A stretch of 59,403 bases of DNA from a virus, in the IMG/VR virus record IMGVR_UViG_3300032297_000320, positions 1 to 59,403 of that record; one strand, 5' to 3'. Within the stretch, counting starts at the first letter, position 1. Each line of letters opens with the position of its first letter. Below, piece by piece: positions 43,577 through 51,037 of the stretch. The position numbers were made by a program, and so were the translations under genes. Under the pieces are notes generated by a model. It was not told where the DNA came from. It made no database searches and saw nothing but the letters and a program-made list of their open reading frames with translations.

Positions 43577-45691
43577 TCAGCGCGTAATTTCCTTGCCTTT
43601 ACGAAAGAAAACCTTCTCGTTGAAGTTTGTCTTCTTTGTTTCCTTTACCTGCTTTTGTGCCCCAAGAAGTGCGAGTCCAGAGCTGATGGTTAAGTCAAAC
43701 TTTGTTCGGTCGTCAATCTTAAAGTTAATCCAATCCTCCAGCGTTCTTGTGAAGTACATCTTCCCGAAGTGTCCGGTCTCGTTGTGGAGACCTACGTGGT
43801 CGTGGATATACGCCTCGATAGCCTGAGCGTGGGCTTGGATCACGTCTTGGCTGTTGGATGGGATACCCTTTGTCTTTACGTTCACCTTTGCCGATGACGA
43901 CATAAGATGCGCTGGGCGGTCCATTAGGTACTCGTCATACCCTCGTGACTCAAAGTATCGTGCAATGCCGTACTTGTTGTTCTCTATCAGCACAGGGTAT
44001 CCGTAGAATACAGCAGCCATAAGGATGTCCTCGTAGAAGATTTTAGCAAGCGGTGGACGAGATGCATACTCAGCTACAAACATATTCGCTGGGTGCTCCA
44101 TCGAGAACTTGTTGTAGATATGACAGGCACCCTTAGATGCTCGATAGTCGATCGTAGTGTCAAGGTCATAGGAGTCAACTCCCATCACACCAAATGCTCC
44201 GTTGGGAGCAACCATCTTGTTGTTCTCTATCTTTCGTTTGTTTCGAATGTACTGTGGTGCTAGCCACGCCACTCGCCATCTTCCGTTAGGGTCTGGTGCA
44301 AAGACAACCTCTGTGTCCTGCTTGCCTTCCTTCCACTGGAAGTTGCCAATGATAACTGGATTGGGGTACAGCTCCTCGTTGTGCTGAATCTGTTCGTAGA
44401 TCTTTTGGATATTAAACAGCGAAGACTTGGTCGAATCACGGAACGCTTCGTCCTCAGTAAACGGGAACTGACGGATGATCTCGTTAAGCTCGTAGCTGTT
44501 GTTTTGCTGTCCTTTTCTCTCGTTCTTCAAGAACGTGCGTGCACCGATAGTGGTGAACGTTCCATCCTCAGTCATCACTGGCTGCTCTGGGTCATCAATG
44601 ATAGGCAAACCGTACTGGTCGAAGAATCCTTCTAGCGCATCGTAAGCCGGGATGAATATTTTGTACAGACCACTCTTGGTACGTCCGTTCTCGTTGCGGT
44701 CATTCGGGTCAGAGTCGTAGTACAAGTCTCGGAACTCTCGGCCTCCCTTGTCAAGTGGATTCACGGTAGAGCCTACCATCGCCTTGCCGATAACCCTACG
44801 TCCAACAAGCAAACACGTTCTATGGATACGCCACACCTCACGTATATCGTTAGGATTCAGCCATTTACCAGCCTCATCAAGAAACAACATATGGGTCTTG
44901 CTTCCGTCGTATGCGTTGTTGGTAGTATTCTTCCAGTTGATGATTGTGTCGAGTGCCTCTCCTCGTGAGGTAGTCTTATTCTTTTTAGTGATGCGCTTTG
45001 CAGGTTCACGGAACGCAAGCTCCATTCGTGGGTTGGTGGTACCGTCTAGGATTGGAGAAAAGAAGAATGGATAGCTCTTAAAGATTGGCACGATCTTGGA
45101 ACCGAACACCGCCTCCTGAGCGTCAGTACCTGTCTTGCTCATAATACCCAACAGCTTCTCTTTCACCTGCGAACCTTCGTTCACAAGCGTAGCTGCACTC
45201 ATATTGGTATACCCAGAACGTCGGCACTTGGTATAGATCTGTCCCAAGCAACGTGGGTCAGCCTCGCACGCAGCGAAGTGGGTGAACAGCTTTCTCTGGA
45301 AGTCTAGGTAGCCCGGGTAGCCAATGTCAATTTTGCTCCACTGAAGGAACATATAGTGGTGTCCAGTAATGTATGTTTGAACACCGTTATTCATAAACCA
45401 CACACCTTCTCTTCTGCGGCGGAACTCCTCCTCGATGTAGGGACTCCACTTCTGTTGGAACTCTCGTGGTGATTCGTACCAGTCGTCCATAGACTTAATC
45501 TGGGACAGCTCTCGTGGCAATTCTATTCTTTGCCACTTTTGGTTCACTACTGGTAAACTTTGGAATAGAACATTCGTTGGCTCTGGAAGCTGAATATTCA
45601 GCGACTCAATCTCAATGATCGGACCATCCGACCCATTGGGACAGATGTTGATCACCTCTTCGCCGTCTATCATCTTCAGACCTGCCATCAC
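43577..45691 (-). CDS. Terminase large subunit
   Basis: A 704-residue packaging motor. The ATPase half shows an atypical P-loop region TKCRRSGYTNMS (around 155-165, no GK[ST] lysine) and a clear Walker B MLFLDEAG (268-275). The RNase H-like nuclease half begins with VMGVDSYDLDTT and has a later acidic VLIENNKYGIARYF. Gene order (small helical protein - TerL - portal) agrees. The enzyme cuts concatemeric DNA and pumps it into the procapsid. The unusual Walker A is common among divergent Bacteroidota-phage terminases but deserves checking. It overlaps the upstream gene by 4 nt. Confidence 0.9.
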   Translation of the reverse strand: MMAGLKMIDGEEVINICPNGSDGPIIEIESLNIQLPEPTNVLFQSLPVVNQKWQRIELPRELSQIKSMDDWYESPREFQQKWSPYIEEEFRRRREGVWFMNNGVQTYITGHHYMFLQWSKIDIGYPGYLDFQRKLFTHFAACEADPRCLGQIYTKCRRSGYTNMSAATLVNEGSQVKEKLLGIMSKTGTDAQEAVFGSKIVPIFKSYPFFFSPILDGTTNPRMELAFREPAKRITKKNKTTSRGEALDTIINWKNTTNNAYDGSKTHMLFLDEAGKWLNPNDIREVWRIHRTCLLVGRRVIGKAMVGSTVNPLDKGGREFRDLYYDSDPNDRNENGRTKSGLYKIFIPAYDALEGFFDQYGLPIIDDPEQPVMTEDGTFTTIGARTFLKNERKGQQNNSYELNEIIRQFPFTEDEAFRDSTKSSLFNIQKIYEQIQHNEELYPNPVIIGNFQWKEGKQDTEVVFAPDPNGRWRVAWLAPQYIRNKRKIENNKMVAPNGAFGVMGVDSYDLDTTIDYRASKGACHIYNKFSMEHPANMFVAEYASRPPLAKIFYEDILMAAVFYGYPVLIENNKYGIARYFESRGYDEYLMDRPAHLMSSSAKVNVKTKGIPSNSQDVIQAHAQAIEAYIHDHVGLHNETGHFGKMYFTRTLEDWINFKIDDRTKFDLTISSGLALLGAQKQVKETKKTNFNEKVFFRKGKEITR

Positions 45692-46014
45692 TTACGTGCC
45701 ATTCGTTCTGCGAATCCTCCCTTGAAGTCTTTCTCCTCCTCGAAGCCACCAGACTCCTCGAGGTCTCCCACTAGCTGTTCTAGCTTCTGTCGCTCCACAA
45801 TCAGTTCCTTGCACGCTAGGGCTGTATCCTTGATGGCCTGAAGTTCCGCCTTACGAGCAGACCCCGTTAGGTCAGGGTCCACTGGCTTGCGAATCTCTTC
45901 GGTCATATTCTGGATGGCAGCCTCCATTGCGGAGATAAGATTGCGGGCTGCGTCAACAGTGGTGAACTTGCTTACTGCTTTGCGCATAGCAGGTGGTGGA
46001 TTTGCATACGCCAC
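45688..46014 (-). CDS. Candidate terminase small subunit
   Basis: A 108-residue helical protein (TTVDAARNLISAMEAAIQNM, KELIVERQKLEQLVGDLEES) ending in a basic tail. It lies immediately before TerL with a 4-nt overlap, the usual place for the DNA-recognition subunit. No helix-turn-helix is obvious, so this is a positional suggestion. Two starts are possible, 46014 or ATG 45987; the latter reduces the overlap with the GroES-like gene from 43 to 16 nt. Confidence 0.45.
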   Translation of the reverse strand: MAYANPPPAMRKAVSKFTTVDAARNLISAMEAAIQNMTEEIRKPVDPDLTGSARKAELQAIKDTALACKELIVERQKLEQLVGDLEESGGFEEEKDFKGGFAERMARK

Positions 46015-46550
46015 AGCTTGCGGCCATTGATGTCCATCTCGTAGTCTGCGTCTTTAGCGAAGAACACTACGTCCCCAACAGCAAGTCCTTCCGACTCCAA
46101 CCACTGGCTTCCGTATACGATACGTCCCCAACGCTTCTCGGGCTCCTTAAACGTAACTAATTCCAGAACATCGCTCTTGAGTTCAGGCTCCTGCTCTACT
46201 GGCTCTAGGAACACCCAGTCTGCAACAGCAAGCAAAGTTCCATCCGGTTTCTCAATCAGGTAGGCTTGGTTTGCGCTACCACCGAATGGGTCGTAGTTGA
46301 CGCGGTAGACCTTTTCGTTGACGTCAACAATTTGGTTATCGTTCAGCGCTACGTGGTGGTGGTGGAAGACATAGTCTCCAACCTCTACCTGAGATTCGAA
46401 CTTCGCTGGAATTCCAACAACCTTCGCCTTCATTGTGCGGTACTCAAACTCGTTGAACTTGGTGTCTACGTATATTTCAGTTTCACCCACTTTGATGGTG
46501 TCGTTTACAGCCGACGGGATATGTACAAGAATGTGGTACAATGGTTTCAT
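45972..46550 (-). CDS. GroES-like co-chaperonin
   Basis: A 192-residue beta-rich protein. Segments VVGIPAKFESQVEVGDYVFH..., KVYRVNYD and AYLIEKPDGTLLAVADWVFL, then RWGRIVYGSQWLESEGLAVG DVVFFAKD (split here) and ending RMQIHHLLCA, resemble the GroES/Cpn10 barrel, possibly twice in tandem. Phage co-chaperonins (T4 gp31) replace host GroES so that GroEL can fold the large capsid protein. The location in the head-packaging operon fits. The fold call is by pattern and is moderately certain. Confidence 0.6.
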   Translation of the reverse strand: MKPLYHILVHIPSAVNDTIKVGETEIYVDTKFNEFEYRTMKAKVVGIPAKFESQVEVGDYVFHHHHVALNDNQIVDVNEKVYRVNYDPFGGSANQAYLIEKPDGTLLAVADWVFLEPVEQEPELKSDVLELVTFKEPEKRWGRIVYGSQWLESEGLAVGDVVFFAKDADYEMDINGRKLWRMQIHHLLCAKQ

Positions 46551-46583
46551 ATAAATTAAAGTAAAATTGTAAGTGGGTTACAA

Positions 46584-46817
46584 CTAGAAGTTGCAGTCGT
46601 ACTCTACAATGGTTGGCATACCCTCGATTGTCTTCCACAGCATAATGCTGTTGTTCTTGATGAGGTATACCATATACCTGCGCTCTCCGTGACGTACTAG
46701 GTACTGCCCGTCAAGCATAATGGCGTGGATTTCTCCGTCGCCAGCCTTCTGTCCTACATAGTAGGCGAGGGCCTTTAGCGGGTCGGTCCCCGCAATAATT
46801 TTTCTGATAATGTCCAT
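46584..46817 (-). CDS. Small hypothetical protein
   Basis: A 77-residue protein (MDIIRKIIAGTDPLKALAYY) with a beta-rich second half (GEIHAIMLDGQYLVRHGERR). No family recognised. It lies upstream of the GroES-like gene and has its own TAAATTTG box 16 nt upstream. Confidence 0.55.
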   Translation of the reverse strand: MDIIRKIIAGTDPLKALAYYVGQKAGDGEIHAIMLDGQYLVRHGERRYMVYLIKNNSIMLWKTIEGMPTIVEYDCNF

Positions 46818-46827
46818 TTCATTTAAT

Positions 46828-47130
46828 TTACTTCAAATTTAGCCAGAAATCAGGATCAGACGGATCGGTATCCTCGTCGTCATCATCCATCTCCTGATAT
46901 GATGTAGCTAAGTACATCAATAATGAGTTCATTTCTTCAGTGTTGTCTACATCAATAGTCGATATAGACTCAACAACGTTCTTACCTTCTTGCTCCCCAG
47001 CTACAAGCCCAACGGTTGCAATCATCATAAAGTCATCATAGATGCCAAGATCCTTGGCCTTCTCCATAATCTCTTCGAAGTTATTACGAGCTAGAATAAA
47101 CAGCTCTACCCGTGCTTCTTCTTTAGTCAT
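46828..47130 (-). CDS. Acidic hypothetical protein
   Basis: A 100-residue protein, helical in its first half (MTKEEARVELFILARNNFEE) with an extremely acidic C terminus (YQEMDDDDEDTDPSDPDFW). Function unknown. The ATG at 47130 overlaps the upstream stop (TAGTATG context); an extension by 11 codons is open but would run into the fibre-like gene. Confidence 0.55.
   Translation of the reverse strand: MTKEEARVELFILARNNFEEIMEKAKDLGIYDDFMMIATVGLVAGEQEGKNVVESISTIDVDNTEEMNSLLMYLATSYQEMDDDDEDTDPSDPDFWLNLK
46834..46841 (-). promoter_or_regulatory. Late -7 element TAAATTTG
   Basis: TAAATTTG on the - strand, 16 nt upstream of the start at 46817, overlapping the last codons of the upstream gene. Confidence 0.45.
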
Positions 47131-47131
47131 A

Positions 47132-48109
47132 CTAGAACGCGTAGAAAGCTTTGCCGTTGACAAGTACGGTCATATTACTTCCTGTCGTGTTGCTTGCTCG
47201 AAGCTGAAGGGTGGTAGATAAGATTGTTGCGTTAAAAACAAACGTAGACGTGGTAGAAGATCCAATTGAAGTCTTGATTGAATCGATCATTACTGGTGAT
47301 GTAGCGAGGTTGTCTGGGTTCCAAGCCACGTGAATCTCTCCAACTCGTACAATCGTAGATCCAGAGTTATAGATCATATAGTCGATAATCCAGCCGCCAG
47401 CAAAAAGGTCAGCCTCAATAGTTGTTACTACACCATTGGTTACAGCGTTGTTGATTGTAGCACTATCTGAACGGCTAAAGAATGCACAGGTTCCGCTTGA
47501 TGCTTCGCGTTGTACGAAGTCAAGACCCATAAAGTTCAGCTGTTCAGCGCCCGGCGAGTCATTAAACACAAGACTTGAAGATCCTCCTGCTACACCTCCA
47601 TTGTTGTATGTAACCTGTCCGTTGCTTCCAGCAGCAGCAACTGAGATGTTGTTTCCTACGTAAGTTGTAAGGTCAGATAGTGTGACATACTTGTAGACAG
47701 TGGCTGTTGCGTCGTACACCATAAAGGTGTCTGCTGTTGCTAGTGTTGCTGAGGTCAGCTGCGAAAGCGTTGTTGGAGCATTGATTGAGATTACGTCACT
47801 AGCAATGTTGAGAGGAGCAACAGGAGTAAGGCTAGCACCAGAGGTAAATGCTGCTGTTCCGAGGTTGCGCTTAACAAGGTTATTACTCGCATCAAGAAAA
47901 AGAGCTGCAACTTCAGTAGATCCAGTAGTGGGAGCTTCACTAAAGCCAAGCGTTCCATTTACTTCAACCTTAGTAGTGGACAGCTTAAGGGCAGTGTCGT
48001 TTCCAGCTCCGTCCTCAATTACTTTGGTAGTAGACGTAGCCGTACCACTCTCAAGCTTAAGGAGAGAAGTATACGCATCTTTTACGCGTTGGCCGCTAAG
48101 TGTTCCCAT
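47132..48109 (-). CDS. Tail-fibre-like structural protein
   Basis: A 325-residue Ser/Thr/Ala-rich protein (MGTLSGQRVKDAYTSLLKLE, TKVEVNGTLGFSEAPTTGST, GNDTALKLSTTKVEVNG). The N-terminal 'GxRVKDTYTSLLKLES' pattern and the following short beta repeats are typical of phage tail or head fibre proteins. A C-terminal domain (ADLFAGGWIIDYMIYNSGST) may be globular. The start at 48109 is chosen because it lies 17 nt after a TATCTTTG box; the open frame continues 18 codons further. Confidence 0.6.
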   Translation of the reverse strand: MGTLSGQRVKDAYTSLLKLESGTATSTTKVIEDGAGNDTALKLSTTKVEVNGTLGFSEAPTTGSTEVAALFLDASNNLVKRNLGTAAFTSGASLTPVAPLNIASDVISINAPTTLSQLTSATLATADTFMVYDATATVYKYVTLSDLTTYVGNNISVAAAGSNGQVTYNNGGVAGGSSSLVFNDSPGAEQLNFMGLDFVQREASSGTCAFFSRSDSATINNAVTNGVVTTIEADLFAGGWIIDYMIYNSGSTIVRVGEIHVAWNPDNLATSPVMIDSIKTSIGSSTTSTFVFNATILSTTLQLRASNTTGSNMTVLVNGKAFYAF

Positions 48110-48115
48110 ATTCTG

Positions 48116-48134
48116 TACTTTTGCTACAAAGATA
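48116..48134. promoter_or_regulatory. Divergent pair of -7 elements
   Basis: TACTTTTG on the + strand (48116-48123) and TATCTTTG on the - strand (48127-48134) lie 3 bp apart, pointing away from each other toward the + strand gene at 48147 and the - strand gene at 48109. Neither has a -33 TTG at 19-21 nt, and use of one should hinder the other. Confidence 0.5.
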
Positions 48135-48146
48135 CAATTTACTTCA

Positions 48147-48776
48147 TTGGCTAAAAAGTTCAAGAAAAAGGTAGACCTGAAGTTCAGGGACTTCGCCTAC
48201 CGAGACGATCGTAGTGCTCCCACATACAAGTATACGTGGCACGCCAATAAATACATCAAGGAAAAGTATGGGATGATCCCAATCCAAATACAATTCCTTC
48301 TGTTCGCATACGACCTTGAGTTCTTCACTATCGAATGGATGGCACAACAACTGTCCAAGTCATACAATCAAACCAAGGATTGGCTAACTGTTAAACTCCG
48401 AAAGAAAGGTTTCCTCTTTGACTACTTCTCCAAGGAAGACATCGACATCCACAAGGATGCGTCTATGTGGTTTCGGGAAGAGAATAAATGGAACTACCGC
48501 AAGCGTTACGCCCTGACTCAAGAAGGTCGACGTATTGTAGAGGAATGGGTGGCAATCACCAGTGGCCAGATGAAGATAGACCTAGAGTACGACTACAGAG
48601 CTGTCAATACAGAAATCAAAGACAGGGCAGAAGGTATACCTACAAAGCTGTTAGGTCGTAAGCTAAAAGGTCACGAGGACACTCCGCTAGGAAAGAAGAT
48701 TATCGAGCGTGCTAAGCTTGATGGGAAGGATATAAGCGGAATTTTGCCTCCTTCGAAGCCCCAGCGTGGGGAGTAA
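48147..48776 (+). CDS. Winged-helix-like protein, lone + strand gene in late block
   Basis: A 209-residue basic protein best started at TTG 48147 (MAKKFKKKVDLKFRDFAYRD). The region FFTIEWMAQQLSKSYNQTKDWLTVKL followed by KKGFLFDYF (written in parts: IEWMAQQLSKSYNQTK, VKLRKKGFLFDYF) and KRYALTQEGRRIVEEW has the helix-turn-helix plus wing and 'LT..G' pattern of MarR-type winged helices, suggesting DNA binding. It is the only + strand gene between 9.1 and 51 kb, so it could be expressed at a different time and regulate late transcription. It could instead be a packaging or structural DNA-binding protein. Its 3' end overlaps a convergent small gene by 65 bp. Confidence 0.65.
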   Translation: MAKKFKKKVDLKFRDFAYRDDRSAPTYKYTWHANKYIKEKYGMIPIQIQFLLFAYDLEFFTIEWMAQQLSKSYNQTKDWLTVKLRKKGFLFDYFSKEDIDIHKDASMWFREENKWNYRKRYALTQEGRRIVEEWVAITSGQMKIDLEYDYRAVNTEIKDRAEGIPTKLLGRKLKGHEDTPLGKKIIERAKLDGKDISGILPPSKPQRGE

Positions 48777-48885
48777 ACTTCCCGTCTTTGTCTGGCATCA
48801 GGTAGTAACGACCTTTTTCCATCATCCAGTGATGACCTTCAGGTGCGGGCACCATTACGTGGGTCTGTTTCTTCTTGGCTTTCAT
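48712..48885 (-). CDS. Tiny conserved-looking protein, antisense to 3' end of + strand gene
   Basis: A 57-residue protein, MKAKKKQTHVMVPAPEGHHW then MMEKGRYYLMPDKDGKFTPH. The Gly-His-rich APEGHHWM and YYLMP...GKF segments look like real coding sequence of the small proteins seen in Bacteroidota phages. The start forms ATGA with the upstream stop. Its last 65 bp run antisense through the end of the winged-helix gene. Confidence 0.6.
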   Translation of the reverse strand: MKAKKKQTHVMVPAPEGHHWMMEKGRYYLMPDKDGKFTPHAGASKEAKFRLYPSHQA

Positions 48886-49100
48886 TTCTTAGATCTGTTC
48901 TTTACAGCTGAAATAAACCTACGTTCGTCGTGGTCGTAGTCTTTGCCGTCGCCATTTCCGTATGTTCCGGCTTGACGGTTCTTTTTGTTCAAGAACGCAC
49001 GATACTTCTTTCGCTCCTCAGTAGAGTGGTACTCCTTGTCGTACTTCTTCTTCTTCTCGTACGCCTCTGGGTTGCTGGCGTAGTACTTCTTCGTTTTCAT
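48882..49100 (-). CDS. Conserved small phage protein (YYASNPEA... family)
   Basis: A 72-residue Lys/Tyr-rich protein: KTKKYYASNPEAYEKKKKYD, EYHSTEERKKYRAFLNKKNR, AGTYGNGDGKDYDHDERR. This pattern is shared by many small proteins in marine phages and may be a degenerate HNH-like or nucleic-acid-binding module; function unknown. It overlaps its neighbours by 4 nt on each side. Confidence 0.7.
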   Translation of the reverse strand: MKTKKYYASNPEAYEKKKKYDKEYHSTEERKKYRAFLNKKNRQAGTYGNGDGKDYDHDERRFISAVKNRSKK

Positions 49101-49678
49101 TTCTCTAACTCAAAGATTAAGTCGTCGTATCGTCCCTTGCTTTGTCGAAGATCAAAGGTCCGATATTTTTTGTAACCGAATTTTTTTGCGTGAGCAGCCA
49201 GCTCATCAAACCACTCTACGTGCTGAAGGTCTTCGATGATAAGCTTACCACCAACCTTAACCTTCGGCATCCACAGCTCAATAGCATCCTTCATACTCTC
49301 TAGCGTATGTGGTCCGTCGTCTATGATGTAGTCGTAGCTGTTGTCTTTATGTGTGTCTACCACCGACTTGTCGTAGCCGTCTGCAATAACGATTTCAATC
49401 CTTGGAAACTCACGACCTAGCGATGCTTCACGATAGTTGTTTAAACACGCATCTGTTACATCTATGCCAACAATCTTGGCATTTGTAAACCATTCGTGCC
49501 AGAGTATAAGGCTTCCTCCGTTCTGTACTCCGATTTCAAGTACAGCAGTAACCTTCTCTGGGATAGTGAACTCTTTGCTGTAGTATCCATCTAGATAGTC
49601 GTGGTACGAACCTTTGTCTGTGGTGTGCCATCCATTGGCATCAACGCAGTATTGCCCGTATATGTCCTTTAGTGTCAC
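49097..49678 (-). CDS. SAM-dependent methyltransferase (class I)
   Basis: A 193-residue Rossmann-fold methyltransferase-like protein. VLEIGVQNGGSLILW is the SAM-binding motif I, VGIDVTDACLN is motif II, and YDYIIDDGPHTLESM and GGKLIIEDLQHVEWFD are the later core strands. The last two resemble the family annotated as methyltransferase domain 24 / cephalosporin-hydroxylase-like. It begins with a GTG that overlaps the upstream stop (GTGA). The substrate is unknown; small molecules, glycans or proteins are all possible. It is unusual inside a late tail/lysis operon. Confidence 0.75.
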   Translation of the reverse strand: MTLKDIYGQYCVDANGWHTTDKGSYHDYLDGYYSKEFTIPEKVTAVLEIGVQNGGSLILWHEWFTNAKIVGIDVTDACLNNYREASLGREFPRIEIVIADGYDKSVVDTHKDNSYDYIIDDGPHTLESMKDAIELWMPKVKVGGKLIIEDLQHVEWFDELAAHAKKFGYKKYRTFDLRQSKGRYDDLIFELEK

Positions 49679-49851
49679 TTTAAGAGTTCAACGAAGTATT
49701 TGTCTACCTCTTTAAAGTCTGCTGCTCCAAAGAACGGAGAGTCCATCTCAAAGTTGCTCTTGAAGTAATCTTCTACTAAATTAATATGGATTACTAAGTA
49801 CTTGCCAACTTTCTCGTTGAAGTGAATGATGAAGTCAGAACGAACTTCCAT
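49675..49851 (-). CDS. Small hypothetical protein
   Basis: A 58-residue protein (MEVRSDFIIHFNEKVGKYLV..., FFGAADFKEVDKYFVELLK) of mixed beta and helix. Its TGA overlaps the GTG of the methyltransferase and its ATG is 2 nt after the upstream stop, so it is translated as part of a tight chain. Confidence 0.6.
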   Translation of the reverse strand: MEVRSDFIIHFNEKVGKYLVIHINLVEDYFKSNFEMDSPFFGAADFKEVDKYFVELLK

Positions 49852-49853
49852 AG

Positions 49854-49970
49854 CTATTGTTTTAATTTATTTAGTATTGCAGTATTATTAACGCCAACAG
49901 CAACTCGGTCTTTGCTTACGCGCTTGACTCCGTTGCTGTTCGCTACTCGTTTCTTGGACGACTTAGCCAC
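49854..49970 (-). CDS. Tiny basic protein
   Basis: A 38-residue Lys/Arg/Val-rich peptide (MAKSSKKRVANSNGVKRVSK) starting with GTG that shares a base with the upstream TAG (TAGTG). Ordinary signals are weak; it is supported mainly by its exact fit between two overlapping genes. Confidence 0.45.
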   Translation of the reverse strand: MAKSSKKRVANSNGVKRVSKDRVAVGVNNTAILNKLKQ

Positions 49971-50146
49971 TATTCCTCGTCCTCTTCGTAGTAACAGGCT
50001 TTGATCTTGTAGTGGGTTGGCATCATCTTGCCTGATTTTACAGCAGCCTTGATTTGAGCAACAGCTTCATCAAGAGACGGAGCCTTGACCATAGCCATCT
50101 GACCCATCTCCATTTCGCCTCCTTCGTTGTACTTCTTAATCTTCAT
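49970..50146 (-). CDS. Small hypothetical protein
   Basis: A 58-residue protein (MKIKKYNEGGEMEMGQMAMV, LDEAVAQIKAAVKSGKMMP, acidic end YYEEDEE). The N-terminal 'MKIKKYNEGG' is similar to short N-terminal tags of Bacteroidota phage proteins. ATG overlaps the upstream stop as TAATG. Confidence 0.6.
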   Translation of the reverse strand: MKIKKYNEGGEMEMGQMAMVKAPSLDEAVAQIKAAVKSGKMMPTHYKIKACYYEEDEE

Positions 50147-50544
50147 TACTTCATCATCTTGAAGTCGACACCAGTGATCTTTCCGTCCATATTCTTGTCA
50201 AGCTTAACCTGACTGCCCTTTAGGTACTTCATCATTCCACCTTTTCCGTATTTAGGCATCTTACCGCCCTTTTCGTAGTATCCGTCAACGTTCATCTTGC
50301 CGCCACCCATCATCTTCTTGACGGGGCGCTTGACAACCTTGAAGCCCTTAGCCTTAAGCTCCTTGTCGAACTTAGCAAGCTCCTCAGGACCTTCAGCCTT
50401 CAATGCGTTACGCATCTCGGTAAGGTTCTCTGCCTCACGAGTGCGAGCAGCAGCGTTAAACTTCTGATCAGCTGGAGACATCTTCTTCTTAGGATCGATT
50501 GGCATCTTGCCACCCATCTGGTAAACGGTCATCTTTGGTTTCAT
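50146..50544 (-). CDS. Gly/Met/Lys-rich conserved protein with Ca-binding-like end
   Basis: A 132-residue basic protein. The Gly-Met-Lys repeats (GGKMPIDPKKKMSPADQKF, KKMMGGGKMNVDGYYEKGGK, MPKYGKGGMMKYLKG) are widespread in Bacteroidota phage proteins of unknown function. The C terminus LDKNMDGKITGVDFKMM has the D-x-[DN]-x-DG spacing of EF-hand/dockerin calcium loops. A -7 box ends 5 nt before its ATG. Confidence 0.6.
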   Translation of the reverse strand: MKPKMTVYQMGGKMPIDPKKKMSPADQKFNAAARTREAENLTEMRNALKAEGPEELAKFDKELKAKGFKVVKRPVKKMMGGGKMNVDGYYEKGGKMPKYGKGGMMKYLKGSQVKLDKNMDGKITGVDFKMMK

Positions 50545-50549
50545 AAGTG

Positions 50550-50557
50550 CAAAGTTA
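50550..50557 (-). promoter_or_regulatory. Late -7 element TAACTTTG, 5 nt from ATG
   Basis: TAACTTTG on the - strand ends 5 nt before the ATG at 50544, just after the endolysin stop. Confidence 0.5.
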
Positions 50558-50558
50558 T

Positions 50559-51023
50559 CTATTTAAACGCTACGTATTTTGTCTTGCCACCCTCACGAAC
50601 AGCCTTCAAGATCTGCTTACGATTGGCACCCTTGCGGTATCCTACGTGTACCCAGTCAGGATTCTTGTCTGTCCCAAACTCCCATATCAATTGATCGAAG
50701 TCAAGGTTAGACTTGATGTAGTTAAACACATCAGCATTCGTTACACCATTGCCGTGACCGTCTTGATCCAAGTCAAGAGCCTTTCCAAGGTTATGGTCCG
50801 AAGTAGAGCTACCACCAATAGCCTTGTTCAAGGCAGCAGAGCGGTATCCGCTAGAGATAAAGATAGGAACACCAAAGTACTCACGTACCTTGTCGAACAC
50901 CTCCTCCGAAATAACCTTAAGGTTCTCCAGATGTTCTGCTGTTGGACTATTATCAATCCCCTTGCGCTTGGCAGTATCACTCCGTGTTACCTCAGCCAAC
51001 GATACGTACTTACTTAACTTCAT
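50559..51023 (-). CDS. Peptidase M15 endolysin
   Basis: A 154-residue zinc peptidase of the M15 (D-Ala-D-Ala carboxypeptidase/L-Ala-D-Glu endopeptidase) family, which cleaves cell-wall cross-links. The SxHxxGxAxD motif is present as STSDHNLGKALD (His77, Asp84) and the third zinc ligand in DWVHVGY (His126). An Arg-containing ISSGYRSAALN precedes it, as in family members. It has no signal peptide, so it needs the holin. It is the first gene of the late block next to the control region, and its ATG is 4 nt from a TATCTTTG box. Confidence 0.9.
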   Translation of the reverse strand: MKLSKYVSLAEVTRSDTAKRKGIDNSPTAEHLENLKVISEEVFDKVREYFGVPIFISSGYRSAALNKAIGGSSTSDHNLGKALDLDQDGHGNGVTNADVFNYIKSNLDFDQLIWEFGTDKNPDWVHVGYRKGANRKQILKAVREGGKTKYVAFK

Positions 51024-51027
51024 ACGG

Positions 51028-51035
51028 CAAAGATA
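51028..51035 (-). promoter_or_regulatory. Late -7 element TATCTTTG, 4 nt from ATG
   Basis: TATCTTTG on the - strand ends 4 nt before the endolysin ATG. Immediately upstream is an inverted repeat AACAGC-AATAATA-GCTGTT (51038-51056), a possible operator. Confidence 0.55.
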
Positions 51036-51037
51036 GT

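Noticed and set aside
47700-48146. Extension of the winged-helix gene upstream to 47700
   Set aside because: That part is antisense to the fibre-like gene and precedes the promoter box; protein-like sequence starts at the TTG at 48147.
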